Part shown: piece by piece, positions 1-9,927 of the stretch | Layout: each line of letters starts with the position of its first letter | How positions within the stretch are numbered: the first letter of the stretch is position 1 | DNA from: Coriobacteriia bacterium | GTDB lineage: Bacteria > Actinomycetota > Coriobacteriia > Anaerosomatales > PHET01 | Reading direction: 5' to 3' | DNA: 64,000 nt | Assembly: GCA_034370385.1 (NCBI GenBank) | Contig: JAXMKZ010000044.1 | Span: 108,562-172,561, forward strand | The notes under the pieces: generated by a model | What the model was told of the DNA's origin: nothing | The model's input: the letters and a program-made list of their open reading frames with translations, nothing else | The model's database searches: none | Made by a program: the position numbers and the translations under genes

Positions 1-699
1 GGTGACGTGCTTCGCCACGACTCCGCGCGGCCCGACTGGCCCGATCGCGACCGGTTCGTTCTGTCGAAGGGACATGCAGGCCCGGTACTCTACGCCGCGC
101 TCGCTGAGGCTGGGTACTTCGGTCGGGATCAGCTCGCGACGCTGCGCAAGTTGGGGTCCATGCTTCAAGGCCATCCGGACTGCAAGAAGACGCCGGGTGT
201 GGAGGTGTCGACGGGCTCGCTTGGTCAGGGACTGTCCATCGCCGCGGGGCTCGCCGCGGGTCTCAGGGGCTCGGGCGGAGACGACCGCACGGTGTTTTGC
301 CTGCTTGGTGATGGCGAACTGCAGGAGGGGCAGGTGTGGGAGGCGGCGATGTTCGCGGCTCACCACGGCCTGAGCAATCTCGTCGCCATCGTCGATGACA
401 ACGGCCTTCAGATCGACGGCGCCTGCAACGAGGTCATGTGTCTTGGCCACATCGCGCAGAAGTTCGTCGCGTTCGGCTGGGATGCCATCGAGGTCGACGG
501 GCACGATGTGAGCGCGCTGCGCGAGGCGCTTGTCGCCGCGAAGCACGAACAGCATCCCGTGGTCGTTGTGGCACGCACCGTGAAGGGGAGAGGCGTCTCG
601 TTCATGGAAGGCCAGGCCGGATGGCACGGGAAGGCCCCCTCCGCCGACGAACTCGAGCGTGCGCTTGCCGAACTCACGCCGACGGAAGGTGAGCAGTAG
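1..699 (+). CDS. Transketolase, N-terminal subunit (5' end outside window)
   Basis: N-terminal half of a split transketolase, which with the next gene makes a two-subunit enzyme moving two-carbon ketol units in the non-oxidative pentose phosphate pathway. The frame is already open at base 1, so the start lies upstream. The thiamine-diphosphate signature is visible as GDGELQEGQ followed about 30 residues later by DDN, and the SKGHAGPVLYAAL segment is typical of the family. It abuts the C-terminal half exactly (TAG then ATG), so the two are co-translated. Split transketolases are common in anaerobes and archaea. A split DXS-like enzyme is less likely because the sequence reads as transketolase throughout. 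Confidence 0.93.
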   Translation, partial: GDVLRHDSARPDWPDRDRFVLSKGHAGPVLYAALAEAGYFGRDQLATLRKLGSMLQGHPDCKKTPGVEVSTGSLGQGLSIAAGLAAGLRGSGGDDRTVFCLLGDGELQEGQVWEAAMFAAHHGLSNLVAIVDDNGLQIDGACNEVMCLGHIAQKFVAFGWDAIEVDGHDVSALREALVAAKHEQHPVVVVARTVKGRGVSFMEGQAGWHGKAPSADELERALAELTPTEGEQ

Positions 700-1629
700 A
701 TGAGCCCCAAAGCCACCCGCGAAGCGTTCGGTGAGACACTTGTCGAGCTCGCGACCGAGGGTCTTGACGTCGTAGCCGTCGAAGCGGACCTCTCCAAGTC
801 GACCACCACCGCCAAGCTTGCCGACGCGTTCCCCGAGCGGTTCTTCAACGTGGGCATCGCGGAACAGAACATGATCGATGTTGCCGCGGGCCTGGCGGTA
901 TCGGGCAAGATCGCCTTCACGGGTTCGTTCGCCGTGTTCGCCACCGGGCGGGCCTACGATCAGGTTCGTAACACCGTGTGTTACTCGAGTCTGGATGTGA
1001 AGCTCGCACCGACTCACTCCGGCATCACCGTCGGGCCGGATGGCGGAAGCCACCAGATGATCGAGGACATCGCTCTCATGCGTGTTCTGCCCGGTATGCG
1101 GGTTCTTGTTCCGGCCGACTTCACGGCAGCCAAGGCGGCGTTGCGCGCCGCAGCGTCCACGCCCGGGCCGTTCTACATCCGTTTGGGGCGCACGAGTTTC
1201 GCCGATGTCTATAGCGAGGGCTTCGAGTTCGAGATCGGTCGCGCGTACGTGTTGCGTGAGGGTGCCGATGTCACGCTCGCGGCGTGCGGCATCATGGTGG
1301 CAGAGGCGCTCAAGGCGGCCGACACCCTGGCGGCCGCGGGTGTATCGGCCGAGGTGATCGACGTGGCTACTGTCAAGCCGCTCGATGTCGACACCCTCGC
1401 CGCAAGCGTCGCCAAGACCGGCCGAATCGTGACCTGCGAGGAGCACAGTGTGCTCGGCGGGATGGGGTCGGCGGTCTCCGAGGTGCTCTCAGAGGTGTGC
1501 CCGGTGCCTACGCGCAGGATCGGGGTAGCGGACGTGTTCGGCACGAGCGGCGAGCCCGCTGAGCTGATGGAGCACTTCGGCCTGACCGCCGACCACATAG
1601 CCGAAGCTGCCGCAGAGCTCGTCGGGTGA
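700..1629 (+). CDS. Transketolase, C-terminal subunit
   Basis: A 309-residue protein carrying the pyrimidine-binding and C-terminal transketolase domains, the partner of the preceding N-terminal half. The family segment FNVGIAEQNMID (around residues 48-60) contains the Glu that activates the thiamine ring. FAVFATGRAYDQVRN and the later TCEEHSVLGGMGSAV are standard for this half. The start follows the upstream stop directly. Nothing looks degenerate. The substrate (pentose phosphates) is inferred from the family. Confidence 0.93.
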   Translation: MSPKATREAFGETLVELATEGLDVVAVEADLSKSTTTAKLADAFPERFFNVGIAEQNMIDVAAGLAVSGKIAFTGSFAVFATGRAYDQVRNTVCYSSLDVKLAPTHSGITVGPDGGSHQMIEDIALMRVLPGMRVLVPADFTAAKAALRAAASTPGPFYIRLGRTSFADVYSEGFEFEIGRAYVLREGADVTLAACGIMVAEALKAADTLAAAGVSAEVIDVATVKPLDVDTLAASVAKTGRIVTCEEHSVLGGMGSAVSEVLSEVCPVPTRRIGVADVFGTSGEPAELMEHFGLTADHIAEAAAELVG

Positions 1630-1695
1630 GGTACGCGCAGACCGAATCCACAGGCTCTCCATCGGCCGAATCGGTGTCGCAGGGCACGGCTTTGG

Positions 1696-1701
1696 TAGAA
1701 T
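1696..1701 (+). promoter_or_regulatory. Possible -10 element upstream of ftsE
   Basis: TAGAAT lies 36 bases before the TTG start of ftsE, in the only gap of this stretch. The same hexamer precedes several other genes in the window, but no convincing -35 is visible here. Confidence 0.35.
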
Positions 1702-1737
1702 CCCGTTGGGAATCGTCGCCGCGAATTGGAGCATCCC

Positions 1738-2502
1738 TTGAGTGATATCGCAGACGTGTCGAGTGTTGCGCAGGCAGTGCCTGAGGTCGCAGCATCCACG
1801 CGAACCGGCCCCTCGATGATCAGCCTGAGGAGCGTGTCGAAGGCCTACGTGGCCGAGAAGCCCGCTCTCGTCGATGTCGACTGCGACATCAAGTCAGGCG
1901 AGTTCGTCTTCATCGTCGGGCACTCGGGCTCAGGTAAGTCGACCTTCATCCGTCTGTTGCTGCGCGAGCTGCTGCCGACTCGCGGCCAGATCGTCGTTGC
2001 GGGCCAGGACCTCGTCAAGCTCAAGAGCTGGAAGGTCCCGTACCTTCGCCGCAACATCGGTTGCGTCTTCCAGGACTTCAAGCTGCTGCCCAACAAGACG
2101 TCGTTTGAGAATGTGGCGTTCGCTCTGGAGGTCATCGGCAAGAGCAAGCATGTCATTCGTACCCAGGTCCCCGAAGTCCTGCGGCTTGTGGGCCTGGAGG
2201 ACAAGGTCGACAGCTATCCCGATGAGCTGTCAGGCGGCGAGCAGCAGCGCGTGAGCATCGCGCGGGCGTTCGTCAACCGCCCTCCGCTGCTGCTGTGTGA
2301 CGAGCCCACCGGAAACCTCGACCCGCAGACGTCGCTTGGAATCATGAAACTGCTCGAGCGCATCAACAAGACCGGTACGACCGTGCTCGTTGCCACGCAC
2401 GACCGCGAGATGGTCGACAACATGCGCAGGCGCGTCATCGCCCTCGAGGGCGGCCGCATCATCCGCGACCAGGACCGAGGGGTGTACGGGTATGTCGATT
2501 AG
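1738..2502 (+). CDS. ftsE: Cell division ATP-binding protein FtsE
   Basis: ABC ATPase of the FtsEX complex, which acts at the inner face of the membrane during division and activates periplasmic or cell-wall hydrolases through FtsX. Walker A (GHSGSGKST), the signature LSGGEQQR and Walker B ([12 protein letters not shown]) are all intact. I chose TTG at 1738 because GGAG sits six bases upstream. An earlier TTG at 1726 would lie on that ribosome site. The core FtsE homology begins at an ATG at 1816, so this protein has about 26 extra N-terminal residues. It overlaps ftsX by 11 bases, and a C-terminal protease follows, a common FtsEX context. Confidence 0.93.
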   Translation: MSDIADVSSVAQAVPEVAASTRTGPSMISLRSVSKAYVAEKPALVDVDCDIKSGEFVFIVGHSGSGKSTFIRLLLRELLPTRGQIVVAGQDLVKLKSWKVPYLRRNIGCVFQDFKLLPNKTSFENVAFALEVIGKSKHVIRTQVPEVLRLVGLEDKVDSYPDELSGGEQQRVSIARAFVNRPPLLLCDEPTGNLDPQTSLGIMKLLERINKTGTTVLVATHDREMVDNMRRRVIALEGGRIIRDQDRGVYGYVD

Positions 2503-3406
2503 TGTCGGTTACTTCGTTCGGGAGTCTCTTCAGAACTTCCGACGCAACTGGGTCATGTCTTTGGGTGCCGTCATCACCATCTACCTGTCGTTGCTTCTCG
2601 TGGGCATCTTCATCGCCACGGGATTCGTCGTTAACAGCGTGGTGGAGGACGTCGAGGACAAGGTCACCATCCAGGTATTCCTGAAGGATGGTGCAGCGAC
2701 CGAAGACGTCAACGCGCTCCAGAAGGTGCTTCTTGCTGACGCGCTGGTGGATGGCGTGGACTACACAAGCAAGGACGAGGCGCTCAAGAAGTTCAAAGAG
2801 GACATGAAGCAGTCGCCCGAGATCATCGACCAACTGGAGGGCAACCCGCTTCCTGCGTCACTGGATGTCACTCTGAAGGACCCCCGCACGGTCGAGGCGG
2901 CGGTGGCCAACATCAAGAAGGCCGCGCTGTTTGCGAAGGTGGCCGATCGCCCGGACGAGCCTGAGAAGTCGCTCAAGTACGGTCAGCAGATCGTGCAGAA
3001 GCTCTTCGCCTTCACGCGCATCATTCGCATCATCGAGGTCGTGTTCGTCGTGATGCTGTCGGTCGTGAGCCTGATCTTCATCAACAACACCATCCGTCTG
3101 GCTATCTACGCGCGCCGCAAGGAGATCGGCATCATGCGACTCGTGGGCGCGAGCAACTGGTTCATCCGCACGCCGTTTCTCCTCGAAGGCGTGATGCAGG
3201 CGCTGATTGGCGCGACCCTCGCTATTCTGACGGTGGTCGGTCTGCAGGCCCTGATCATCCCGAGGCTGGGTGAGGCACTGCCCTTCCTCGCCGTGTCTCT
3301 TTCGGGGGCCGCGACGGCGCAGATCGCACTGTGGTTGATCATAGGCGGGGTCGTCATCGGCGCTGCTGGCTCGTGGCTCGCTATGTCGAGGTATCTGAAG
3401 GTCTAG
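2492..3406 (+). CDS. ftsX: Cell division membrane protein FtsX
   Basis: Membrane subunit of FtsEX, 304 residues. One transmembrane helix lies near residues 20-45 ([17 protein letters not shown]), followed by an extracellular loop of roughly 120 residues that would contact a wall hydrolase. Three C-terminal helices follow, with the FtsX/MacB-type segment [19 protein letters not shown] between them. The ATG at 2492 is inside the end of ftsE, so translation is coupled. The open frame extends further upstream, but that part reads as the shadow of ftsE. Confidence 0.93.
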   Translation: MSISVGYFVRESLQNFRRNWVMSLGAVITIYLSLLLVGIFIATGFVVNSVVEDVEDKVTIQVFLKDGAATEDVNALQKVLLADALVDGVDYTSKDEALKKFKEDMKQSPEIIDQLEGNPLPASLDVTLKDPRTVEAAVANIKKAALFAKVADRPDEPEKSLKYGQQIVQKLFAFTRIIRIIEVVFVVMLSVVSLIFINNTIRLAIYARRKEIGIMRLVGASNWFIRTPFLLEGVMQALIGATLAILTVVGLQALIIPRLGEALPFLAVSLSGAATAQIALWLIIGGVVIGAAGSWLAMSRYLKV

Positions 3407-3443
3407 CGCGCCCGACACACTCGGAAGAAGGCATCAAGCACGC

Positions 3444-4646
3444 ATGAATACTCTGCTGAAGGTCCTTGTCGCGGTCAGTCTTGTCGTCATTCTTGCTTCA
3501 GGCGGATTCGTCGGCGGCTACGCGTTTGCACGATTCTCACCCAGCGCGATGCTCATGCCGGCCGTCGGGGCCGAGGAGGACACGGCGCTGACCGATGACG
3601 TCAACGAGGCCTTCGACATCCTGAAGGCCGAGGCGCTCGAGCCGCCTTCAGAGACATCGGCGACCGCGGGTGCCCTCCAGGGCCTGCTGGAGAGCGGTGG
3701 CGACCAGTACGGCGCGTACTTCGACCCGAAGCACTTCGAGTACTTCAACCAGGAGATGTCCGGTGAGTTCGGCGGCATCGGTGTCACGCTTGGCGAGCAG
3801 GACGGGACGACCTACGTCGTCGAGGTCTTTGAGGGTACTCCGGCCGAGGGCGGGGGCCTGAAGTCAGGCGACCGGTTCGTGGTCATCGACGACGTCCGTC
3901 GCGACAGGTGGACGAGCGATGAGGTCGTGAAGCGCGTTCGCGGCGAAGAGGGCACGCCGGTGAAGCTCACCATGCTCCGTCCCGGCAAGAAGGGGACGCC
4001 GGGCAAGGAGTTCTCGGTCGAGCTCACTCGCGACGTGATCACGTTCCCCAACACCAAGAGCGAGCTCAAGGGCGACGTCGGATACATCAGACTCGCACAG
4101 TTCAACGACAACGCCACGGGCGAGATCTCCGAGGCGATTCGCGAGTTGACCAAGAAGGGCGCGAAGTCGTTCGTGCTCGACCTGCGAAACAACCCTGGTG
4201 GCGCGCTGCAGCAGGCTGTGAACGTAAGCTCGCTGTTCATCGATGACGGGGTCATCGTGCGAGTTGACGAGCGCGGCAAGCCCGAGACCGAGTATCGGGC
4301 CGTCGGCAAGACCATCACGGACGCCCCGCTCGTCGTGCTTGTCAACGGCAACTCGGCTTCGGCGAGCGAGATCGTCGGCGGCGCACTGCAGGACTACGAT
4401 CGCGCGATCCTCGTTGGCGAGCAGAGCTTCGGCAAGGGCAGCGTGCAGACGATCAAGCGTCTGTCCACCGGCGGGGCGATGAAGTTCACCACAGCCCACT
4501 ACCTGACGCCGAAGAGCCGTGTCATCAACAAAAAGGGACTCACCCCGGATGTCGTCGTCAAGATGGACATCGAGGATGAGATGGATCCAGAGAAGGACGC
4601 TCAGCTCAAGCGTGCGCTGGTCGAGGCGAAGAAGCTCGCGAAGTAG
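3444..4646 (+). CDS. S41-family C-terminal processing peptidase (CtpA/CtpB type)
   Basis: Serine protease of 400 residues with one N-terminal membrane anchor (residues 6-28), a PDZ domain (about 95-180) and the S41 catalytic domain. The Ser of the SASASE motif (about residues 304-309) and the Lys of FGKGSVQ (K331) form the expected Ser-Lys dyad. It would act outside the membrane, trimming protein C termini. It lies 37 bases after ftsX. FtsEX-CtpA neighbourhoods are recurrent, and a link to wall hydrolase control is likely but inferred. Confidence 0.92.
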   Translation: MNTLLKVLVAVSLVVILASGGFVGGYAFARFSPSAMLMPAVGAEEDTALTDDVNEAFDILKAEALEPPSETSATAGALQGLLESGGDQYGAYFDPKHFEYFNQEMSGEFGGIGVTLGEQDGTTYVVEVFEGTPAEGGGLKSGDRFVVIDDVRRDRWTSDEVVKRVRGEEGTPVKLTMLRPGKKGTPGKEFSVELTRDVITFPNTKSELKGDVGYIRLAQFNDNATGEISEAIRELTKKGAKSFVLDLRNNPGGALQQAVNVSSLFIDDGVIVRVDERGKPETEYRAVGKTITDAPLVVLVNGNSASASEIVGGALQDYDRAILVGEQSFGKGSVQTIKRLSTGGAMKFTTAHYLTPKSRVINKKGLTPDVVVKMDIEDEMDPEKDAQLKRALVEAKKLAK

Positions 4647-4659
4647 CGGGGGCTGACGA

Positions 4660-5094
4660 TCAGTCCTCGTCGTCCTCGTCGTCAAGCAGTATCAGGCTCT
4701 CGAAGTCCTGCATCTCCTCGGTCATGAGCAGATGAGGGCGACGACTCTCCACGTCTTCCCCGTTGCCGTCCTCTTCCGGTAGCGACACGAGCTCGAGGAG
4801 GGTCTCGTCCCCGCGGAGCATGAACCGCCAGCGGTCCTCACCCGCGGCCTCGAAGTCCAGGTAGCGGAAGGAGGCGACGTTGAGGAAGAGACACCCGTTG
4901 ACCACGATCGTCGAGGAGTCCGGGTCCGCCATGAGCTTCACAAGCGCTGCGCGGCCCTCGTCGATGACGGAGCCATCGACAAGATAGCGGTACTCGAGGG
5001 TCTCGATCGTCTCAAGCGCCCGCAGCATATCGCGGAAGCTCGACAACGATCCTCGTCCAACGAGGCAGGGGGCAAGTGGGCGACGCTGTTCCAT
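4660..5094 (-). CDS. Hypothetical acidic protein
   Basis: A 144-residue protein I do not recognise. The first 80 residues look globular (alternating hydrophobic pattern, FRDMLRALETIETLEYRYLVDGS). The C terminus is strongly acidic and ends LLDDEDDED. There is no signal peptide, membrane segment or Cys motif. A GGAG site precedes the ATG at 5094 on the minus strand. It converges with ctpA (13 bases between stops) and diverges from the RNase R gene. Codon use resembles the neighbours, so it is probably a real cytoplasmic protein. Confidence 0.7.
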   Translation of the reverse strand: MEQRRPLAPCLVGRGSLSSFRDMLRALETIETLEYRYLVDGSVIDEGRAALVKLMADPDSSTIVVNGCLFLNVASFRYLDFEAAGEDRWRFMLRGDETLLELVSLPEEDGNGEDVESRRPHLLMTEEMQDFESLILLDDEDDED

Positions 5095-5208
5095 GGCAAC
5101 TCCGTGAGGTCGTTTCGCTTGGACGAGATTCTAGCACCGTTGCGAAGCGATGCTCATGCCATCTGGCGTGCGGTAGACTCGGTGCGACGAAAGGACGGGA
5201 GGAGCCGG

Positions 5209-7149
5209 ATGGCCAAGCCGAACAAGAGTGCGAAGAACAGGCGCTCCGGCTTCATCGTGGGACGCATCTCGATCACGCGGCGCGGCTATGGTTTTGTCGC
5301 CGCTGAGCACGGCGACTACTACGTCGGTGCCCGCGATACGAACGGGGCCATGCACGGCGATATGGTCTCGCTGCGCCCCTCATCCCAGCGCGGTCGTGAA
5401 GGTCGCAGCGGTACCGTCGTGCGCGTGTTGGAGCGTGCGACGACTCAGGTCGTGGGCCGATTCGAGCGGCACGGGGCCATCGGCATCGTCGTGCCCTCCG
5501 ACCGCCGCATACGCACCGACGTCTTCATCGCGAACAACGCGATAGGTGACGCGACCCCCGGAGACATCGTAGTCGCACGTCTCGTTGGGTACCCGTCACG
5601 CACCCAGGCCGCGCAGGGCGTCATCGACGAGATCGTCGGGCGCGAAGACGATCCCGGCATGCGCATCGAGATCATCATCCGGGAGCACGGGCTTCACACC
5701 GAGTTCCCCGAGGAGGCGAGCGCGCAGGCGGCCCAGATCGCGCTCGACGTCGACCGCGCGCTTGCGGCCGAACCCGAGCGCCGCGACATCCGTGACCGGT
5801 TCACCTTCACCATCGACCCGGTCGACGCTCGGGACTTCGACGACGCGATCACTATCGAGCACGTCGACGGCCTCGTGCGCCTCGGCGTGCACATCGCCGA
5901 TGTGAGCCACTACGTGCCGTGGGACTCACCTATCGACTCCGAGGCTCGTCAGCGTGCCACCAGCGTCTACCTCGTCGACCGTGTGCTGCCGATGCTCCCG
6001 GAGAAGCTCAGCAACGAGATCTGCTCGCTCAATCCCGGCGAAGACAGACTCTCCTTCACCGTGGACATCTACCTCGACGCCCACGCCCATGTGGAGCGCT
6101 ACGAGCTGTACCCGAGCGCGATGCGTTCCGACCGACGCTTCAACTACGCCCAGGTCCAGCGCATGCTCGACGGCGAGGAGGCGTTCCCGGACCCTCAGAG
6201 CGAGGCTGCTGTGCGCGACTTCGCGCGCGTGGCGCAGCGGATCGGCGAGGGGCGGGTGGCGCGGGGCGGGCTCGACTTCGAGACCGTCGAAGCGAAGCTG
6301 CGCCTGGCCGAGGACGGAACGCCGCTCGAGGTGGTCGTCCGCGAGCGCACGCAGGCCACGAACATGATCGAGGAGGCGATGATCCTCGCCAATGAGGTCG
6401 TCGCCGGGCACATGAGCCGGGCGAAAGTGCCGATGGTCTACCGCATCCACGAGGACCCGGATCCTGATGCGCTCGGCCACCTGGCGCAGATCCTCAAAGA
6501 GTTCGACTATCCCGTCAAGGACACGCATGGCGCTTCGCCAGCCACGTTCCAGCGCATCATCAAGTTCGCGCACAACCGCCCCGAGAAGCGACTCATCAAC
6601 TCGCTGCTCCTGCGTGCCCTGGAGCGTGCGCGCTACGTCGACTACCTCGGCTCCCACTTTGGTCTGGCGAGCGAGGCCTACACGCACTTCACGAGCCCGA
6701 TCCGCCGCTACCCCGACCTCATCGTGCACCGTCTGCTGCGCGCCCAACTGACGGGGACGCTTGAGACCGACCGCAACACGGCGCTCATGGTGCCCGAGCT
6801 GACGTGGCTGACGGAGCACTCGTCGTTCATGGAGCGCGAGGCGGAGATGGCCGAGGACGATTCCGTGAAGTTCAAGCTCACCGAACTCATGGCCGAGCAT
6901 GTGGGCGAGGTGTTCGACGCCTTCATCACCGGGGTGACCACCTTCGGGCTCTTCGTGCAGCTCGAGAACACCGCCGAGGGGCTCGTGCACGTGGACCGCA
7001 TGAGGGACGACCACTACCGCCTCGATGCCACGAAGTTCCTTCTCTACGGCGAGGACCGGGGCCGTGTCTACCGGCTCGGGCAGCCCGTGAGGGTGCGGCT
7101 TGTCGATGCGAGCGTGTCAGAGTCGCGGCTGGACTTCGAGATGGCGTGA
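5209..7149 (+). CDS. rnr: Ribonuclease R (3'-5' exoribonuclease, RNB family)
   Basis: Processive 3'-5' exoribonuclease that degrades structured RNA and works with tmRNA/SmpB in removing broken messages; smpB and ssrA lie 2.8 kb downstream. Order: cold-shock-like N-terminal domains (residues 10-150), RNB catalytic domain with the metal-binding DARDFDDAI (about 204-212), and a C-terminal S1 domain (VFDAFITGVTTFGLFVQL). The start is ATG 5209, preceded by GGGAGG. The frame is open upstream to a GTG at 5104 but that has no ribosome site. TAGACT at 5174-5179 may be the -10. At 646 residues it is shorter than E. coli RNase R and stops right after S1, lacking the Lys-rich tail. Confidence 0.93.
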   Translation: MAKPNKSAKNRRSGFIVGRISITRRGYGFVAAEHGDYYVGARDTNGAMHGDMVSLRPSSQRGREGRSGTVVRVLERATTQVVGRFERHGAIGIVVPSDRRIRTDVFIANNAIGDATPGDIVVARLVGYPSRTQAAQGVIDEIVGREDDPGMRIEIIIREHGLHTEFPEEASAQAAQIALDVDRALAAEPERRDIRDRFTFTIDPVDARDFDDAITIEHVDGLVRLGVHIADVSHYVPWDSPIDSEARQRATSVYLVDRVLPMLPEKLSNEICSLNPGEDRLSFTVDIYLDAHAHVERYELYPSAMRSDRRFNYAQVQRMLDGEEAFPDPQSEAAVRDFARVAQRIGEGRVARGGLDFETVEAKLRLAEDGTPLEVVVRERTQATNMIEEAMILANEVVAGHMSRAKVPMVYRIHEDPDPDALGHLAQILKEFDYPVKDTHGASPATFQRIIKFAHNRPEKRLINSLLLRALERARYVDYLGSHFGLASEAYTHFTSPIRRYPDLIVHRLLRAQLTGTLETDRNTALMVPELTWLTEHSSFMEREAEMAEDDSVKFKLTELMAEHVGEVFDAFITGVTTFGLFVQLENTAEGLVHVDRMRDDHYRLDATKFLLYGEDRGRVYRLGQPVRVRLVDASVSESRLDFEMA

Positions 7150-7262
7150 GGCCTTGCGCGCAACGCGACGGTGACGTCTGAGCCCGCTCTTGGCAACGCG
7201 TAGTGGGGCTGACCGCAGTCTGTGGCGATGATGTGGGTGTGCCCATCGCGAAGGGAGCCCGC

Positions 7263-8366
7263 ATGTACGATCTCGTCATCGTCGGCGCAGGCCCGGCCGG
7301 ATCCACGCTCGCAAGACTGGCCGGGGATGCTGGACGGGTGCTGCTGGTGGATCAGCGGTCGGCGGAGGCCGCTGCCCCTCATCGAGTCTGCGGAGGGCTT
7401 CTGGCCCCATCCGCGCAGCGCGCACTGGCGGCCCAGGGTCTGGGCCTGCCAGCTCACGTCACCGTCGGCCCGCAGCTGTTCGCCGTGAATGCGTTGGACT
7501 TGGTCAGCGGGGATAGCGGACTCTACCAGCGGCATTACCTCAACGTGGACCGCGCGGGTTTCGACCGTTGGCTGCAAGGGCTGGTGCCGGCCGAGGTAGA
7601 GCGGGCGTACGGCTGGCGTTTCACCGGACTTGAGCGCGAGGGCGCTACCTCGGTCGTGTCGTTCGGCACGCCGGGGGGCGGCCGCGCCAGCGTTCGCGCT
7701 CGCTTGGTCGTGGGTGCCGATGGAGCCGCATCAACCGTGCGGCGCGCAGCGTTCCCGGGCCGGGAGGCACCGCGCTACGTCGCCTTGCAGGGGGAGTTCC
7801 CGGCGTGGGGCGAGGAGCCGCACTTCGGCGCGATCTTCGACCAGAGACTCACGGACCATTACGGCTGGACGGTGCCGAAGGGCGACCGCGTGCTCGCTGG
7901 CATCGCGGTTCCGGCAGGCCGGCCCGCGCTTGAGTCCTACGAGCGATTCATCGTCGGTGTGCGCGAAGCTCGGCTGGTCTCCGGTGCGGAGCTGGACCGC
8001 GGTGCCGCGACGATCCTTCGGCCCTCACGGCCCGGGCATATCCTCGCGGGCGACGACCTCGTGCTTCTCGTCGGTGAGGCCGGCGGCTTCGTGAGCCCCA
8101 GTTCAGCCGAGGGCATCAGCTATGCGCTACGGACCGGCGCTGCGGCGGCCGAGGCGCTGAGGGTCGCGGGTGTCGGGGCGGCTGGGGCTGAGCAGTACCG
8201 GCGTGCGGTGCGTCCCGTCGCCTTCGAGGTGCTTGCGAAGGTGGCCAAGGCGCATGCGCTGCGGGAACCGCGCATGCGGCGCGCGATCATGCGCAGCGGA
8301 GTCGGCGGTATCTCGGGGTCAGGAGCCGATATCGGCGGGGTACTCGGCGAGCTGCTGGCGCCGTAG
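7263..8366 (+). CDS. FAD-dependent oxidoreductase, CbrA/geranylgeranyl-reductase-like
   Basis: Flavoprotein of 367 residues. The Rossmann FAD motif GAGPAGSTLARL is at residues 8-19, and CGGLLAPSAQ (about 46-55) and the late GEAGGFVSPSSAEGISYAL match the geranylgeranyl reductase/CbrA branch. Such enzymes reduce isoprenoid double bonds, but many members have unknown substrates. The start ATG 7263 has GGGAG nine bases upstream. An in-frame GTG at 7203 is unsupported. The lone context (between RNase R and an aminopeptidase) does not identify the substrate; a lipid or quinone is possible. Confidence 0.82.
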   Translation: MYDLVIVGAGPAGSTLARLAGDAGRVLLVDQRSAEAAAPHRVCGGLLAPSAQRALAAQGLGLPAHVTVGPQLFAVNALDLVSGDSGLYQRHYLNVDRAGFDRWLQGLVPAEVERAYGWRFTGLEREGATSVVSFGTPGGGRASVRARLVVGADGAASTVRRAAFPGREAPRYVALQGEFPAWGEEPHFGAIFDQRLTDHYGWTVPKGDRVLAGIAVPAGRPALESYERFIVGVREARLVSGAELDRGAATILRPSRPGHILAGDDLVLLVGEAGGFVSPSSAEGISYALRTGAAAAEALRVAGVGAAGAEQYRRAVRPVAFEVLAKVAKAHALREPRMRRAIMRSGVGGISGSGADIGGVLGELLAP

Positions 8367-8422
8367 TCGGTCGGCTGACGCGCTACACTACGGGCGTCCC
8401 GAAACGATAGAAAGGCCCATCC

Positions 8423-9490
8423 ATGCAGAAGAGAGACCTCGCGTTCCTTCAGGAACTCGTCGAAGCGCCATCGCCGTCCGGTTTCGAGCAGCCTGCGGCC
8501 GCGGTGTTCCGCAAGCGGCTCTCTCGTGTCGCCGACACCGTTGAGACCAACGTCATGGGATCGGTCCACGCCACGCTCAAGGGCACGAAGCGCAATGGCG
8601 TGAGCGTCATGCTCGCCGGTCACATCGACGAGATCGGCCTCATGGTCAACTACATCACGTCCGAGGGCTTCATCGCCTTTGCGGCGATAGGCGGCGTCGA
8701 TGCAGCGATTCTGCCGGGCATGCGCGTCCACGTGCACACGAGCGAGGGGCCGCTGCTCGGGATCATGGGTCGCAAGCCCATTCATCTTATCGAGGACGAC
8801 GAGCGCAAGAACGTCACGAAGATCGAGAAGCTCTTCATCGACTTGGGCCTGCCCGCCGACAAGGTCAAAGAGCGCGTCCGGGTGGGCGACTGCATCACCT
8901 TCGGCGTCGGATTCGAGGCCTTCGGTGATGACCTCGCCGTATCGCGTGCGTTCGACGACAAGATGGGCGCTTGGATAGCGGCGCGCGTGCTCGAGGAGGT
9001 CAAGAAGGCGGGTGGCGCGGCGGGCGACCTCGTCGCGGCGGCCACAGTCCAAGAGGAGATCGGCCTGCGCGGCGGCATCACGAGCGCCTGGGGAGTCGAT
9101 CCTCAGGTCGGCATCGCCGTCGAGGTGGGTCATGCCACCGACTACCCCGACATCGATAAGCGTAAGCATGGCGAGGCGGACTGCGGCAAGGGTCCGATCA
9201 TCGCTCGGGGGCCCAATATCAACCCCGCAGTGTTCGACCTGCTCCTTGCCGCGGCGGACAAGGCGAAGGTGCCCTACCAGATCGGAGCCGAGCCCCGCGG
9301 TACGGGTACCGACGCCAACGCGATCCAGCTGTCCCGTGGTGGTAAGGCGGCAGCTCTCGTGTCTATTCCGCTGCGCTACATGCACACGCCCACCGAGGTG
9401 CTCTCCCTCAAAGACCTCGACTCGGCCGTGAAGCTTCTGGCGCGGTTCGTGCTCGATCTGGCGCCCGGGACTGACTTCACACCTCGCTAG
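8423..9490 (+). CDS. M42-family metallopeptidase (TET/glutamyl aminopeptidase-like)
   Basis: Cytoplasmic aminopeptidase of 355 residues in the M42 family, which form large tetrahedral particles that trim peptides from protein turnover. Metal and catalytic motifs are in order: AGHIDEIG, FDDKMG, QEEIGLRG (catalytic Glu pair), EVGHATDYPD and the late RYMHTP. No export signal is seen. AAAGG precedes the ATG, and TACACT at 8384-8389 may be the -10. M42 members are sometimes annotated as endoglucanases; the metal motifs favour peptidase. Confidence 0.9.
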   Translation: MQKRDLAFLQELVEAPSPSGFEQPAAAVFRKRLSRVADTVETNVMGSVHATLKGTKRNGVSVMLAGHIDEIGLMVNYITSEGFIAFAAIGGVDAAILPGMRVHVHTSEGPLLGIMGRKPIHLIEDDERKNVTKIEKLFIDLGLPADKVKERVRVGDCITFGVGFEAFGDDLAVSRAFDDKMGAWIAARVLEEVKKAGGAAGDLVAAATVQEEIGLRGGITSAWGVDPQVGIAVEVGHATDYPDIDKRKHGEADCGKGPIIARGPNINPAVFDLLLAAADKAKVPYQIGAEPRGTGTDANAIQLSRGGKAAALVSIPLRYMHTPTEVLSLKDLDSAVKLLARFVLDLAPGTDFTPR

Positions 9491-9540
9491 GAGCATTCAG
9501 CCGCCTTGAAGATCACCTTCGTCCGTCCGGGAGCGCCTCT

Positions 9541-9927
9541 GTGGAGATAACCGCGTTCGCCAAGGTCCTCATCATCATGAACAACTACTTCCACGACGTT
9601 GCCACGGCGATGTTGTTCTCAAGCGCCCTCATCGTCTGGCTGCTCGGCAGACGCGTCGAGCGTGACGGGGGAGACGCGGCCGCCTGGTTCCCCGGGGCCT
9701 ACGCCACCCTCTCATCTATAGCCAAGTGGTCCATCGTCTGGATCGTGGTGGGCGGAATCCCGCGCACCATCTTCTTCGGCGACGTCGAGTGGAACATGGC
9801 CGACCCGTCGAACAAGTACCTGTTCACGGCGCTGATGATCAAGCACGCGCTGATGTGGATATTCGTCATCGCCGGATCGGTCATGTGGCTGCGTATACGG
9901 AAAGTCGCGAAGGCCACGGTCGCATGA
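9541..9927 (+). CDS. Small integral membrane protein, function unknown
   Basis: A 128-residue protein with about four hydrophobic segments (residues 20-36, 55-78, 92-118 and a weaker first helix) and His/Asn residues near the membrane ([14 protein letters not shown]). The His pattern is reminiscent of small haem or quinone membrane proteins, but I cannot place it in a family. The start is GTG 9541 with GGGAG eight bases upstream. It overlaps smpB by four bases (ATGA), so the two are coupled. Confidence 0.75.
   Translation: MEITAFAKVLIIMNNYFHDVATAMLFSSALIVWLLGRRVERDGGDAAAWFPGAYATLSSIAKWSIVWIVVGGIPRTIFFGDVEWNMADPSNKYLFTALMIKHALMWIFVIAGSVMWLRIRKVAKATVA

Noticed and set aside
9506-9550. A 14-codon frame (TTG start) overlapping the start of the small membrane protein gene
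   Set aside because: Its GGAG is 12 bases away, too far, and there is no sign of a leader-peptide function. It may be chance.
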